64,000 bases of DNA. Origin: Pythium myriotylum (Eukaryota > Oomycota > Peronosporomycetes > Pythiales > Pythiaceae). The DNA lies in contig JALJCQ010000014.1 of NCBI GenBank assembly GCA_023091665.1, positions 1,116,001-1,180,000 on the forward strand. Direction: 5' to 3'. Below the pieces are notes generated by a model. The model was given only the letters and a program-made list of their open reading frames with translations, searched no databases and was not told the DNA's origin. The translations under genes were made by a program, and so were the position numbers. Below are positions 54,705 through 64,000 of this stretch, one piece after another. Each line of letters starts with the position of its first letter. Position 1 is the first letter of the stretch.

Positions 54705-56941
54705 CACCGCACTACGGTAGTACTATCGCATCGCGTCCACGGGGGCGACTCAGTCGCATAAGAGTGATGAGACTCGTCGGGTGGGCCCGCGTGTGACAAC
54801 GACAGGTCTGAGGCATGGCCCGGAGTCGCGAGTTGTGTCACACGTCACACGTCACTCGTCACACATCCCACTCACGGACGGGCCAGATGGGTAGGTCTGT
54901 TCAATGAGCCAGCCCACCGCATTGGGTACCTATACCGTATCGATAGCCGGCTGCTCCCCCTGCTTCCTGTTCGCGGTCTGTTCTTTCGGCGTGTGGCTGG
55001 GGCGAGCTAGTTAGCCGACGCATATGGGCCATATATCATGCAGCTATATCTACTCGTTGAGTCTGAGACTGGAACTGACGTTGCGACTCCCTTGGGGACA
55101 GTGGATCTCGGGCACAGCACGCAGTATTTTTGCGATCGTGTTTTGGGATCGTGGAGGTTGTCGGGGTTCTCGCCCTCAAGCAGGTGTCTGGTCTTGGTCT
55201 ACTCAGTACAGTAGTATACCGTGTGGATGTGTAGTGCGTATCGACGAGTGGACGACACAAGAGCCGAAACTGCTGACAGTGGAGGTTGTACACATTCATG
55301 TTCGTCTGTACGGACAGACGCTCCTATAGATTTTCTTGTCATCCACTTGCACTCACTCTCGTGAAGTGCATACAGTAGCGCTTTACCTTGTTGTAGTGAG
55401 CTGAGCTGAGCTCGCTGTGCTTTGCTCGTACCGGTATTGTGGTCTGGACATGATGCAAAACGACAGCCGCTGGTGCGAAAAGCGTGTCGCCACCGCCCCA
55501 ACTCCAGTAACTCCAAACGAGACGCGCCAGCTGACGCGAGCTGCAGCGGTTGAGGCGTGCCATCAACGCTGACCACCTGACACCGCAACCTGGTGTGCAT
55601 AGAAAAGACATCATCTTGGTTACAGTGTACTGCCGCCGGCACCTACCAGTGACCCACCTGTCTGCCTGTCACCTGTCTATCGCCTATCTGTCTGTCTGCG
55701 TCATGTCACCCACCCGCCATCGACAGGTTGATCATCGCCCGGATGGAGATGGAGGCGTGGCACCATGTGCGTTGGACCCGTGGCTCCTGAGGGGGCCAAC
55801 GGGCTGCTCGATGGCGTGCAGCACACAGTCCAGTACACCTCTGTGTTCTGGTCGTGTAGTCCCGTCTCGAGTTGTTGTAGTTGTTGTTACTGCCACTGCC
55901 ACGGCTACTGCCGCGCCATGGCGTCTTGTGGGTCTGCTTTGGTTTGAAAGTGCTTCGAAAGTGCTCCAAAATGCCTTGAAGTGCACGCCAACGAGAGAAT
56001 CCATGCCAACGAGAAGCATCTCGTAGGCGACTCTGTTTCTTAGTGCAGCGCATTGTGCTCTCGAGTGCATCACCGAGTCTATTTCGTTATCAATACCACT
56101 GGACGCGAGCGCGGCAGAAGAAACTCTTGTCGCCTTGGTCGTGTGGTTCTTCCGTCCCAAGAGACCACGAGCCGTCCTTCGCACGGCGACACGAAAGCGC
56201 ACCCTGGTCTACTGTGACTGACCGACTTTCTGACAGGCCATTAGGTCACTGATGTAAGCTTCCTCAATACAAAAAAAAAAAAGACTTTCTGGCAGGCCTA
56301 CGTTCTACGCACTAAATGAGGTTCCTCTGTGTCAGCATGATCGTCCCGTGATCTTTCCAGACTCATCGATCGAGCTACTTGGTTGAGCTATTGTGTGGAT
56401 ACATTCTCGAGGAACAGGAAGTATATGTCTTGTCCTTCCGATCGGTGCTGATTCGGTAAAGTGCGTAGAGCGACGTCTCCGATGTGAAGGGAAGTTGACG
56501 ATGCTGAGCACGTGGACTACGTTGTACGAAGTGTATTGATTACATCTGAACAGCGAGGTTTATGCTCCTGATGGATACAGAAACTCATCACCAGGAAGAG
56601 TTTCTGTCACATCGCGACTGATCGATCCTCATGTAGATGATCTAACTCAATCAGCCCCGTGCTGTCAAAGTCGCTATGCACAGCGAGCACGTGTGAGCAT
56701 CGAAAACAAGAGTATCCAATAAACGAGTTCAAATCCACTATCTCCCAGTGATTTTGGTCAGTATTTAGTGTACTATGTATGTTCCATGGCGTGTTGGCGG
56801 AGATCTCGAATCTCTCACTGTCTCGCACACGATGTCATTTATTTTCTTTTGTCTTTGTTTTTCTTTCACTCCCGGTCTAACTGTCTTCCTCCCCCCTTGG
56901 GAGCGACCACCACCGCTCATGGAAAGTCAGAGCGTCCTTGC
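54264..56941. other. Array spacer 6
   Basis: (GTA)18 at 54651-54704 and A12 at 56271-56282; otherwise as spacer 1. No gene recognised. Confidence 0.7.
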
Positions 56942-58636
56942 TCAGCCCTCGAGCGGCTTGTACGGCTCGAACCAGCTCTCGGCCGCCCACGGCTGCGTCA
57001 GCTTCGTGTAGAGCGCCGAGCCCTTGGTGTAGCTCGACGCGTCGTTGGCGTCGCCCGAGCCCGAGTACTTGGCCACGAACGGGTACGGGTACAGCGGACG
57101 CGAGCGCTTGACCGACGAACCCGAGCCCGAGCTCACGACGACGGCGTCGGGCGCGGTCTTGGACTCGACCCACTTCTGCATGGGCGTCAAGAAGTCGAAC
57201 GTCGAGAACCCATCGCCATCGCCGCAGTGGTACACGCCCGGCAGCAGGTACAGACGCTCAAAGGACTCGACCGCAGCCTGACCCATGTGCTTCTGGAGCG
57301 CCTCGTGGAAAGCGATGGTGCCACGCGGCGAGATGTGCGGGTCAGACCAGCCGTGGTAGAGGATGAGCTTGCCGCCGGCTTGCTTGAAGGCCGAGAGGTC
57401 CGAGCTGATGGCGTTGAAGAGCGGGTGACGCGCCTTCAGCTTGTCAACCGTGGCGACCGAGAACTCGAGGTCCTTGAGCGTGAAGTTGGGCATGGGCTGC
57501 TCGAAGGCCAGGTACTTGAGCACCGACAGCGATGTGGACTCGCTCATGATGGAGCCGTTGCTCGACGGTGGCACGAAGACGCCCTGCCACGACAGCTCCG
57601 AGCCGAACTGGGCCTCACCCACGGTCAGGTGCTGGCCGGTCTTGGTGTCCACGGGACCCTGGTAGATCTTGGCGATGGTCTCGACCTCAGCCGCCGTGAG
57701 GCACGCCGTGGTGTTCGTGGCGCCCGCAGCACACTGGATGGTCTTCGGGTCGAACTGGCACAGACGAGGGTCCGAGAGCAGACCGTCCTTGAGTCCGTCG
57801 AGCGCGTCACACGCGTTGATCACGGCGTTGTGGAGAACCGAGAGGCGCGAGCCGATGAGCGGGTGCGTGCCGTCGGCCGCCGTGTTGCTGACGGCGAGCC
57901 ATCCGTGGTGGAGCGTGTTCTGGAGCTGGAAGATGAAGGCGGGCGCACCGGCGACGATGCCGTCGAAGTCGTCCGGGTATCGCAGCGCCTCCATGACGGC
58001 CTCGCGACCGCCGTCCGAGCAGCCACTGAAGTACGAGTACTTTTGTTCCTGTCCGTAGTAGGCCTTGATGAGCTTCTTGGCGGCGAGCGTGACCCAGTGG
58101 TTGGCGCGGTAGGCGAAGTTGACGCGTCGGTCACGGACGAGTCCGAAGGTGCCGTCGTTGCCGCCGGCCATGTCGTTGCCAGCGACGACGAACTGTCCCG
58201 TGCTGTCGGGCGAACCGCGGGCGACGCTGTTCATACCACAGAGTCCACCGCAGCCGGAGAAGAGGAAGCGCTGGGTCCAGGTCGTCTTGGGCAGCAGCAC
58301 CGAGTAGCTCACGTTGGTGTTGAGCACGCCGTTGACAGCGCAGTAGGTGACGTTGCCGCTGGTGGTCTCGGTGGCCGAGGCAATGGTGCTGCCAGTGCCG
58401 CCGATGTCGGTGACGTCGACCTTGGCGAGGTCGGCGCAGGCGACGGTGGGTGCGACGACAGAGAGGCTGGCGAGTCCGCTGTCTGCACCGGAGCTGACGC
58501 TTCCCGTGTTCGCAGATGTAGCAGAGTTCTGGACATCGGTCCCGGCGGCGCAATCAGTGGCGCTTGATTTTGCCTGGGCAATGGTGGCGACGGAAGCCAC
58601 GGAAGCCAAGGCCGTCAGAGTTTTTGTGAGTTTCAT
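56942..58636 (-). CDS. Secreted tannase/feruloyl esterase, array copy 7, chimeric N-terminus
   Basis: 564 residues from the ATG at 58634-58636. From ADSGLASLS to the C-terminus (PYKPLEG) it reads as identical to copies 2-6. The N-terminus is different: another signal peptide (MKLTKTLTALASVASVATIA, cut near QA), then an inserted Ser/Thr/Ala/Gly-rich stretch with one Cys (SSATDCAAGTDVQNSATSAN). DNA identity to the array stops abruptly at 58486 and the upstream region is a diverged version of the spacer. This fits a recombination or gene-conversion junction between an array copy and an older paralogue. Catalytic Ser, Asp and His are present, so it should be active. Confidence 0.93.
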   Translation of the reverse strand: MKLTKTLTALASVASVATIAQAKSSATDCAAGTDVQNSATSANTGSVSSGADSGLASLSVVAPTVACADLAKVDVTDIGGTGSTIASATETTSGNVTYCAVNGVLNTNVSYSVLLPKTTWTQRFLFSGCGGLCGMNSVARGSPDSTGQFVVAGNDMAGGNDGTFGLVRDRRVNFAYRANHWVTLAAKKLIKAYYGQEQKYSYFSGCSDGGREAVMEALRYPDDFDGIVAGAPAFIFQLQNTLHHGWLAVSNTAADGTHPLIGSRLSVLHNAVINACDALDGLKDGLLSDPRLCQFDPKTIQCAAGATNTTACLTAAEVETIAKIYQGPVDTKTGQHLTVGEAQFGSELSWQGVFVPPSSNGSIMSESTSLSVLKYLAFEQPMPNFTLKDLEFSVATVDKLKARHPLFNAISSDLSAFKQAGGKLILYHGWSDPHISPRGTIAFHEALQKHMGQAAVESFERLYLLPGVYHCGDGDGFSTFDFLTPMQKWVESKTAPDAVVVSSGSGSSVKRSRPLYPYPFVAKYSGSGDANDASSYTKGSALYTKLTQPWAAESWFEPYKPLEG

Positions 58637-59770
58637 CGTTGGAGGTGACGATGGGCTTCTGGTACCCGGGGTGACTGAGTTGGGTGTATTGAGGTGTTGA
58701 GGGAATGTCAGATTGAGGAGTGAGGAGAATTTGCGCTGTTGCCTCAAATGTGAAGACGGCGTGTCTCCCAAGCGATAGCTCGATCACAGACACAACAAAG
58801 TACTTAGCATTCGCAGATGTTAATGATTTGCTCAAAATCACCGCCCGGACCTCTGCCGGAGGGTTGTGATTGTCGCACTTCCGTTCTACCGGTGTTACTA
58901 CTACTTGATCTGCCGTGCACATCCTTCACTGATCGTGTCGACGACCCGACAACACAATTTCTGGATTCACAGACAGTGCTGTCTACATTTTCAGATGTAC
59001 AGTTATCCACTCGGTCTGATTGACTGGGTGCTGTCCACATCAATCTGGAGCACGAACCAGCAGCTGTTCGTGCGAAACGCGTGCCAACGCCGCCTCAACA
59101 CCAGCAACTCCAAAGGAGACATGAGCCAGCCAGAGTAGCTGCCATCAACACTGACCAACTGCCACCGCAACCTTGCGTGCATAAACAGGCGTCTGGTTGG
59201 TTCCTGTCACCTGGCTGCAACAGTGACCAAGAAGCGGAGGCTCATTCGTGTCCGTGCTGCGCATTTTCGACCAGATTGGACTTTTATCTGCGGGTTAACC
59301 TCACTGGTGGAGATGCTGTTGTTGAGACGACCCGCCTTCCACCCAAAAGAGCCAAGGACTACTTTCGATCCTGGTTTCCGCGAATACTGTCCTCTTGTGA
59401 GGCGTACAAAACAGCGTCAATTGGACCAGACCAAAAAGATCTGACCAACCCAGATACTTTTCTATGCACACCAAGTTGCGACGTCAGTTGATCAGTGCTG
59501 ATGACACACCTCAACTCCTGCAGCTAGATTCCGCTGGGTCAAGTTTCCTTTCCAGTTTCTGGATTTGGGCCGTTGTTAGCACCCATTTCCCGTAGATCGC
59601 AGACACTTTGCGTGCTGGAGACTGCTCCAGGCCCACGCAACACCCACGCTCTCAGGATGAAAAGGACCAATGAGCGAAGGCTACGACATCATTTAGCAAC
59701 ATCTAATTGTTCGCATGTCAGACGTTAGCCTGATGTAAGCGTCCTCGATACAAAAAATAAAAAACGTCCC
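58637..59770. other. Diverged array spacer upstream of copy 7
   Basis: Recognisable but heavily diverged version of the array spacer. Examples: GACGGCGTGTC near 58755; the CACCGCAACCT-type stretch near 59160; and GATGTAAGCGTCCTCGATAC with an A-rich run near 59735-59762, matching GATGTAAGCTTCCTCAATAC before the A tract in the array. The span to that landmark is about 1.1 kb instead of 2.0 kb, and the (GTA)n tract is absent. No gene recognised. Confidence 0.6.
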
Positions 59771-60499
59771 CATGAACCTACACACGTAGACTTGGATTTT
59801 GAATACAAAATCAAGTACATTTTCGCACCTCGTGGCCGTCATTGAAGCACGGATCCAAGTGCATGACATACAGTACCAACGCACAAACAGGAATATAAAC
59901 AAACGTGGATGTGTACAACCTCCACTGTCAGCAGTTTCGGCTCTTGTGTCGTCCACTCGTTGATATGCACTGCACATCCACACGGTATACTACTGTACTG
60001 AGTAGACCAAGACCAGACACCTGCTTGAGGGCGAGAACCCCGACAACCTCCACGATCCCAAAACACGATCGCAAAAATACTGCGTGCTGTGCCCGAGATC
60101 CACTGTCCCCAAGGGAGTCGCAACGTCAGTTCCAGTCTCAGACTCAACGAGTAGATATAGCTGCATGATATATGGCCCATATGCGTCGGCTAACTAGCTC
60201 GCCCCAGCCACACGCCGAAAGAACAGACCGCGAACAGGAAGCAGGGGGAGCAGCCGGCTATCGATACGGTATAGGTACCCAATGCGGTGGGCTGGCTCAT
60301 TGAACAGACCTACCCATCTGGCCCGTCCGTGAGTGGGATGTGTGACGAGTGACGTGTGACGTGTGACACAACTCGCGACTCCGGGCCATGCCTCAGACCT
60401 GTCGTTGTCACACGCGGGCCCACCCGACGAGTCTCATCACTCTTATGCGACTGAGTCGCCCCCGTGGACGCGATGCGATAGTACTACCGTAGTGCGGTG

Positions 60500-60559
<60 letters not shown>

Positions 60560-60946
60560 CACGGACTACGTAATACTGACTGCGCCAGCCGAACCCGTAC
60601 TATTACAGCAGCGCAGTGTGACAATCGACAATCACAACCCATGGACCGCCCACGCTCTGTCTGTCGATGATCTCCAACTAGCCCTTGACATCTGCGATCG
60701 CCTTCGGCAGTGCAGTGTCGTGTCGTGTCTCCTATCGAGCATACAACGGGAGGACGGACACGCCGTCTCCACATCCACATCCTCATCCCCTCATCCGTGT
60801 CCACACTCGAGCCACTGGAAACCTCCTCCTCATTCCGCAATTTGGCGTCTCCTGAACACACCACCACCACCACCACCACCAAGAACAACCCACCGTTCTA
60901 CCCAACCACCCGGGTCCCACAAGTCCATTCAACCCGAACGACAACC
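59771..60946. promoter_or_regulatory. Junction and upstream region of copy 8
   Basis: 59771-59904 is junction DNA between the diverged spacer of copy 7 and the inverted unit; nothing recognised in it. 59905-60946 is the array-type promoter and 5' UTR region of copy 8 in reverse orientation. Copies 7 and 8 are transcribed away from each other. Confidence 0.55.
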
Positions 60947-62580
60947 ATGAAGCTCCCGACGACGCTAGCGACACTGGCGTCGGCGGCTTCCGTCGCTACA
61001 CTCGCACACGCTCGCGCCACCGCAGACAGCGGACTCGCCAGCCTCTCTGTCGTCGCACCCACCGTCGCCTGCGCCGACCTCGCCAAGGTCGACGTCACCG
61101 ACATCGGCGGCACTGGCAGCACCATTGCCTCGGCCACCGAGACCACCAGCGGCAACGTCACCTACTGCGCTGTCAACGGCGTGCTCAACACCAACGTGAG
61201 CTACTCGGTGCTGCTGCCCAAGACGACCTGGACCCAGCGCTTCCTCTTCTCCGGCTGCGGTGGACTCTGTGGTATGAACAGCGTCGCCCGCGGTTCGCCC
61301 GACAGCACGGGACAGTTCGTCGTCGCTGGCAACGACATGGCCGGCGGCAACGACGGCACCTTCGGACTCGTCCGTGACCGACGCGTCAACTTCGCCTACC
61401 GCGCCAACCACTGGGTCACGCTCGCCGCCAAGAAGCTCATCAAGGCCTACTACGGACAGGAACAAAAGTACTCGTACTTCAGTGGCTGCTCGGACGGCGG
61501 TCGCGAGGCCGTCATGGAGGCGCTGCGATACCCGGACGACTTCGACGGCATCGTCGCCGGTGCGCCCGCCTTCATCTTCCAGCTCCAGAACACGCTCCAC
61601 CACGGATGGCTCGCCGTCAGCAACACGGCGGCCGACGGCACGCACCCGCTCATCGGCTCGCGCCTCTCGGTTCTCCACAACGCCGTGATCAACGCGTGTG
61701 ACGCGCTCGACGGACTCAAGGACGGTCTGCTCTCGGACCCTCGTCTGTGCCAGTTCGACCCGAAGACCATCCAGTGTGCTGCGGGCGCCACGAACACCAC
61801 GGCGTGCCTCACGGCGGCTGAGGTCGAGACCATCGCCAAGATCTACCAGGGTCCCGTGGACACCAAGACCGGCCAGCACCTGACCGTGGGTGAGGCCCAG
61901 TTCGGCTCGGAGCTGTCGTGGCAGGGCGTCTTCGTGCCACCGTCGAGCAACGGCTCCATCATGAGCGAGTCCACATCGCTGTCGGTGCTCAAGTACCTGG
62001 CCTTCGAGCAGCCCATGCCCAACTTCACGCTCAAGGACCTCGAGTTCTCGGTCGCCACGGTTGACAAGCTGAAGGCGCGTCACCCGCTCTTCAACGCCAT
62101 CAGCTCGGACCTCTCGGCCTTCAAGCAAGCCGGCGGCAAGCTCATCCTCTACCACGGCTGGTCTGACCCGCACATCTCGCCGCGTGGCACCATCGCTTTC
62201 CACGAGGCGCTCCAGAAGCACATGGGTCAGGCTGCGGTCGAGTCCTTTGAGCGTCTGTACCTGCTGCCGGGCGTGTACCACTGCGGCGATGGCGATGGGT
62301 TCTCGACGTTCGACTTCTTGACGCCCATGCAGAAGTGGGTCGAGTCCAAGACCGCGCCCGACGCCGTCGTCGTGAGCTCGGGCTCGGGTTCGTCGGTCAA
62401 GCGCTCGCGTCCGCTGTACCCGTACCCGTTCGTGGCCAAGTACTCGGGCTCGGGCGACGCCAACGACGCGTCGAGCTACACCAAGGGCTCGGCGCTCTAC
62501 ACGAAGCTGACGCAGCCGTGGGCGGCCGAGAGCTGGTTCGAGCCGTACACGCCGCTCGAGGGCTGAGCAAGGACTCTCTG
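59905..62580 (+). repeat. Inverted partial copy of the array unit
   Basis: Holds array copy 8 and about 1.04 kb of its upstream spacer in opposite orientation to copies 1-7. It includes a (TAC)20 tract at 60500-60559, the complement of the (GTA)n tract. Similarity to the spacer starts near 59905 with a few substitutions, then is nearly complete, and fades some 20 bp after the stop at 62566. Confidence 0.9.
60947..62566 (+). CDS. Secreted tannase/feruloyl esterase, copy 8 (inverted)
   Basis: 539 residues from the ATG at 60947. Predicted protein identical to copy 1, including PYTPLEG at the end, so it shares the presumably older C-terminal residue rather than that of copies 2-7. Signal peptide, Ser182, Asp407, His445 and the paired cysteines are all kept. 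The 3' flank starts like that of copies 2-7 (GCAAGGAC) and then diverges. Confidence 0.95.
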   Translation: MKLPTTLATLASAASVATLAHARATADSGLASLSVVAPTVACADLAKVDVTDIGGTGSTIASATETTSGNVTYCAVNGVLNTNVSYSVLLPKTTWTQRFLFSGCGGLCGMNSVARGSPDSTGQFVVAGNDMAGGNDGTFGLVRDRRVNFAYRANHWVTLAAKKLIKAYYGQEQKYSYFSGCSDGGREAVMEALRYPDDFDGIVAGAPAFIFQLQNTLHHGWLAVSNTAADGTHPLIGSRLSVLHNAVINACDALDGLKDGLLSDPRLCQFDPKTIQCAAGATNTTACLTAAEVETIAKIYQGPVDTKTGQHLTVGEAQFGSELSWQGVFVPPSSNGSIMSESTSLSVLKYLAFEQPMPNFTLKDLEFSVATVDKLKARHPLFNAISSDLSAFKQAGGKLILYHGWSDPHISPRGTIAFHEALQKHMGQAAVESFERLYLLPGVYHCGDGDGFSTFDFLTPMQKWVESKTAPDAVVVSSGSGSSVKRSRPLYPYPFVAKYSGSGDANDASSYTKGSALYTKLTQPWAAESWFEPYTPLEG

Positions 62581-63564
62581 AGGTGCGGCTGTCGGCACCA
62601 TGGGGGAGAGACAGCCCTTGTGTGAAACAAAGATAAACAGATACACGACTTCTTAGCAAAATCGCTGAGTTGGTGCATTTCCACCCGCTTCCACATTCCT
62701 CTGAGTTCGATTTCTACGCGTCCTCGTTTAGGCAAGTTTGACAGTTCGATACATGTACTGCGTACTACTTGCGCTAGGTTACCGAGATGTGGATCGATCG
62801 ATCGCGATGTGACAGCAACTCTAGCTGGCGAGTCGCTGTATCCATCAGGCGCATAAAACGTTATCAGGATGCATAATGGCTTCAACTTTGACAGACACTA
62901 AAGTGTCATACCTCTGAGGCACCGCTCTGCGTACAGTACTATACCAAATCAGCACCGATAAGGAGCACCCAGCGGTGCCGCTACATCAGGCCACAGTTGG
63001 CACGATAGCTCTCTCTCTCTCGTTTCCACAGCAGAGATCCACCATACGACTCCTAGGCGGAGTCCTAGAGCCTCAGCGATTTCCGAAGCTCCACCAGTCA
63101 ACTTGTGTTGCCTCGCCCAACGCCGCGATTGTTGCTGGGGAAATGTCCGGGTGGAGGCTTCTCACAGGTCTTACGCCAACTGCACACCGATGTTTTGGTC
63201 GTGCTGCTCGTTCCAGACTTTGCGAGGTGGCGGGGGCCACCCGAAGATCGGTTAAGAGGTTCCCTACGCAGACCCACATCTCCTCAAAAGCTCGTTGGTC
63301 GCGTCGACGAGGCTCTGTGCCGGCCATCTATCTCCACAATATGCGCTGGCGCCCAAATGAGTTTCCATTCTCTGACGACGGCGAGGTAGTCTGTCGAATC
63401 GAAGCACTCCAGCAGTGACAAGATAGCGATTGACCATGACAGCACAAGCTATGCAAGCAGAAAACAAGTATATTTCGGTTGACTATGCAGTTCGTCTTCT
63501 GACCACTAAGTGAGCCATCAGGATATATCCAACGTATATCCGCTGGTGTCAAGGAGGTTCTCGC
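62567..63564. other. Convergent region between copies 8 and 9
   Basis: About 1 kb between two converging stops. Open frames at 62975-63418 (+) and 63073-63327 (-) overlap each other and match no family I can name. No gene or mobile element supported. Confidence 0.45.
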
Positions 63565-64000
63565 TTAGCCCTCGATTGGCGTGTAGGGCTGGAACCAGCT
63601 CTCTGCCGCCCACGGTGCCGTCAGCTTCGTGTACAGCGGCGTCGACTTGACGAAGCTCGAGGCATTGTTGGCGTTGCCCACACCCGTGTACTTGGGGATA
63701 GCTGGGTATGGGTACACCGGTCGGGAGCGCCCAGTTGCGCTGGTCACGACACCATCTGGAGCAATCCCCGACTCGACCCACGACTGCATGGGCGTCAAGA
63801 AGTCGAACGTCGTGAAACCGTCACCACCACCACAGTGGTGCACGCCCGGCAGCAGGTACAGACGCTCAAAGGACTCGACCGCAGCCTGACCCATGTGCTT
63901 CTGGAGCGCCTCGTGGAAAGCGATGGTGCCACGCGGCGAGATGTGCGGGTCAGACCAGCCGTGGTAGAGGATGAGCTTGCTTGAAGGCCGAGAGGTCCGA
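63565..64000 (-). pseudogene. Tannase/feruloyl esterase, copy 9: mosaic, frameshifted, cut by the window end
   Basis: C-terminal part of another family member. 63565-63838 is a diverged paralogue: it ends SWFQPYTPIEG and lacks the SGSGSSVKRS linker of the array copies. From about 63839 leftward in the protein the DNA is identical to array copies. The His motif reads VHHCGGGDG and keeps His-Cys. At 63975-63985 an 11-bp stretch present in all array copies is missing between two GCTTG repeats, which shifts the frame just upstream of LILYHGWSDP. Unless the sequence beyond the window compensates, the gene is dead. The family assignment is certain; the broken state rests on sequence right at the window edge. 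Confidence 0.75.

Larger units (their letters stand above)
31150..58486 (-). repeat. Tandem array of 4.3-kb units, each with one tannase/feruloyl esterase gene
   Basis: Six direct head-to-tail units begin at 31150, 35451, 39752, 44045, 48343 and 52644, with lengths 4301, 4301, 4293, 4298, 4301 and 4298 bp. A seventh partial unit runs from 56942 to 58486. Each has about 1.6 kb of coding and 2.7 kb of non-coding DNA. The length differences are fully explained by one (GTA)n tract (19, 19, 17, 18, 19, 18 copies) and one A tract (12 everywhere except 10 in the third). Only a handful of substitutions distinguish the units. Confidence 0.96.

Noticed and set aside
62975..63418. Possible gene or transposon remnant between tannase copies 8 and 9
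   Set aside because: Open frames on both strands overlap; no reverse transcriptase, transposase or integrase motif could be identified.

Overview
This window reads as nuclear DNA of an oomycete, most likely a Pythium-like or Phytophthora-like species. That is an inference from gene content and gene structure, not from a search. Genes are dense and carry short GT..AG introns of about 57-103 bp. The content includes secreted tannase/feruloyl esterases, a polytopic leucine-rich-repeat family, a GAF-GAF cyclic-nucleotide phosphodiesterase, a Mei2-type RNA-binding protein and a RAD16-type helicase. No bacterial operon features, CRISPR arrays, rRNA or tRNA genes were seen.

Left third (1-17.2 kb). 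The window opens inside the last exons of a HECT ubiquitin ligase. Four paralogous genes for a multi-pass membrane protein with a C-terminal leucine-rich-repeat-like ectodomain follow: two on + (896-2950 and 3290-5365) and two on - (8858-11019 and 11162-13264). A glycosyltransferase family 2 gene sits between the pairs. The second paralogue is broken by a clean 234-bp internal inversion. The third carries a 101-bp insertion that appears to behave as a new intron. A large GAF/PDE gene diverges from the fourth.

Middle (17.2-31 kb). A secreted, very repetitive Gly/Lys/Asn/Pro/Thr protein (13 copies of a 36-residue repeat, then 9 of a 69-residue repeat) is followed by a quinolinate phosphoribosyltransferase gene (NAD synthesis), a Mei2-like gene, and a RAD16-like SNF2/RING helicase preceded by a PHD finger and a PARP-type zinc finger.

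Right half (31-64 kb). This is a tandem amplification of a secreted tannase/feruloyl esterase gene. Six direct 4.3-kb units and a seventh coding copy all lie on the - strand. The units differ in length only through one (GTA)n tract and one A tract. The seventh copy has a different N-terminus and a diverged 5' region, so it looks recombinant. An eighth copy is inverted. A ninth, cut by the window end, is a mosaic of diverged and array-identical sequence with an 11-bp frameshifting deletion. The enzymes have signal peptides and would hydrolyse ester bonds of plant phenolics outside the cell, so the array probably raises the dose of a plant-degrading activity.

Gene models below were spliced by hand from splice-site consensus, frame and family conservation. 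No transcript evidence was available.
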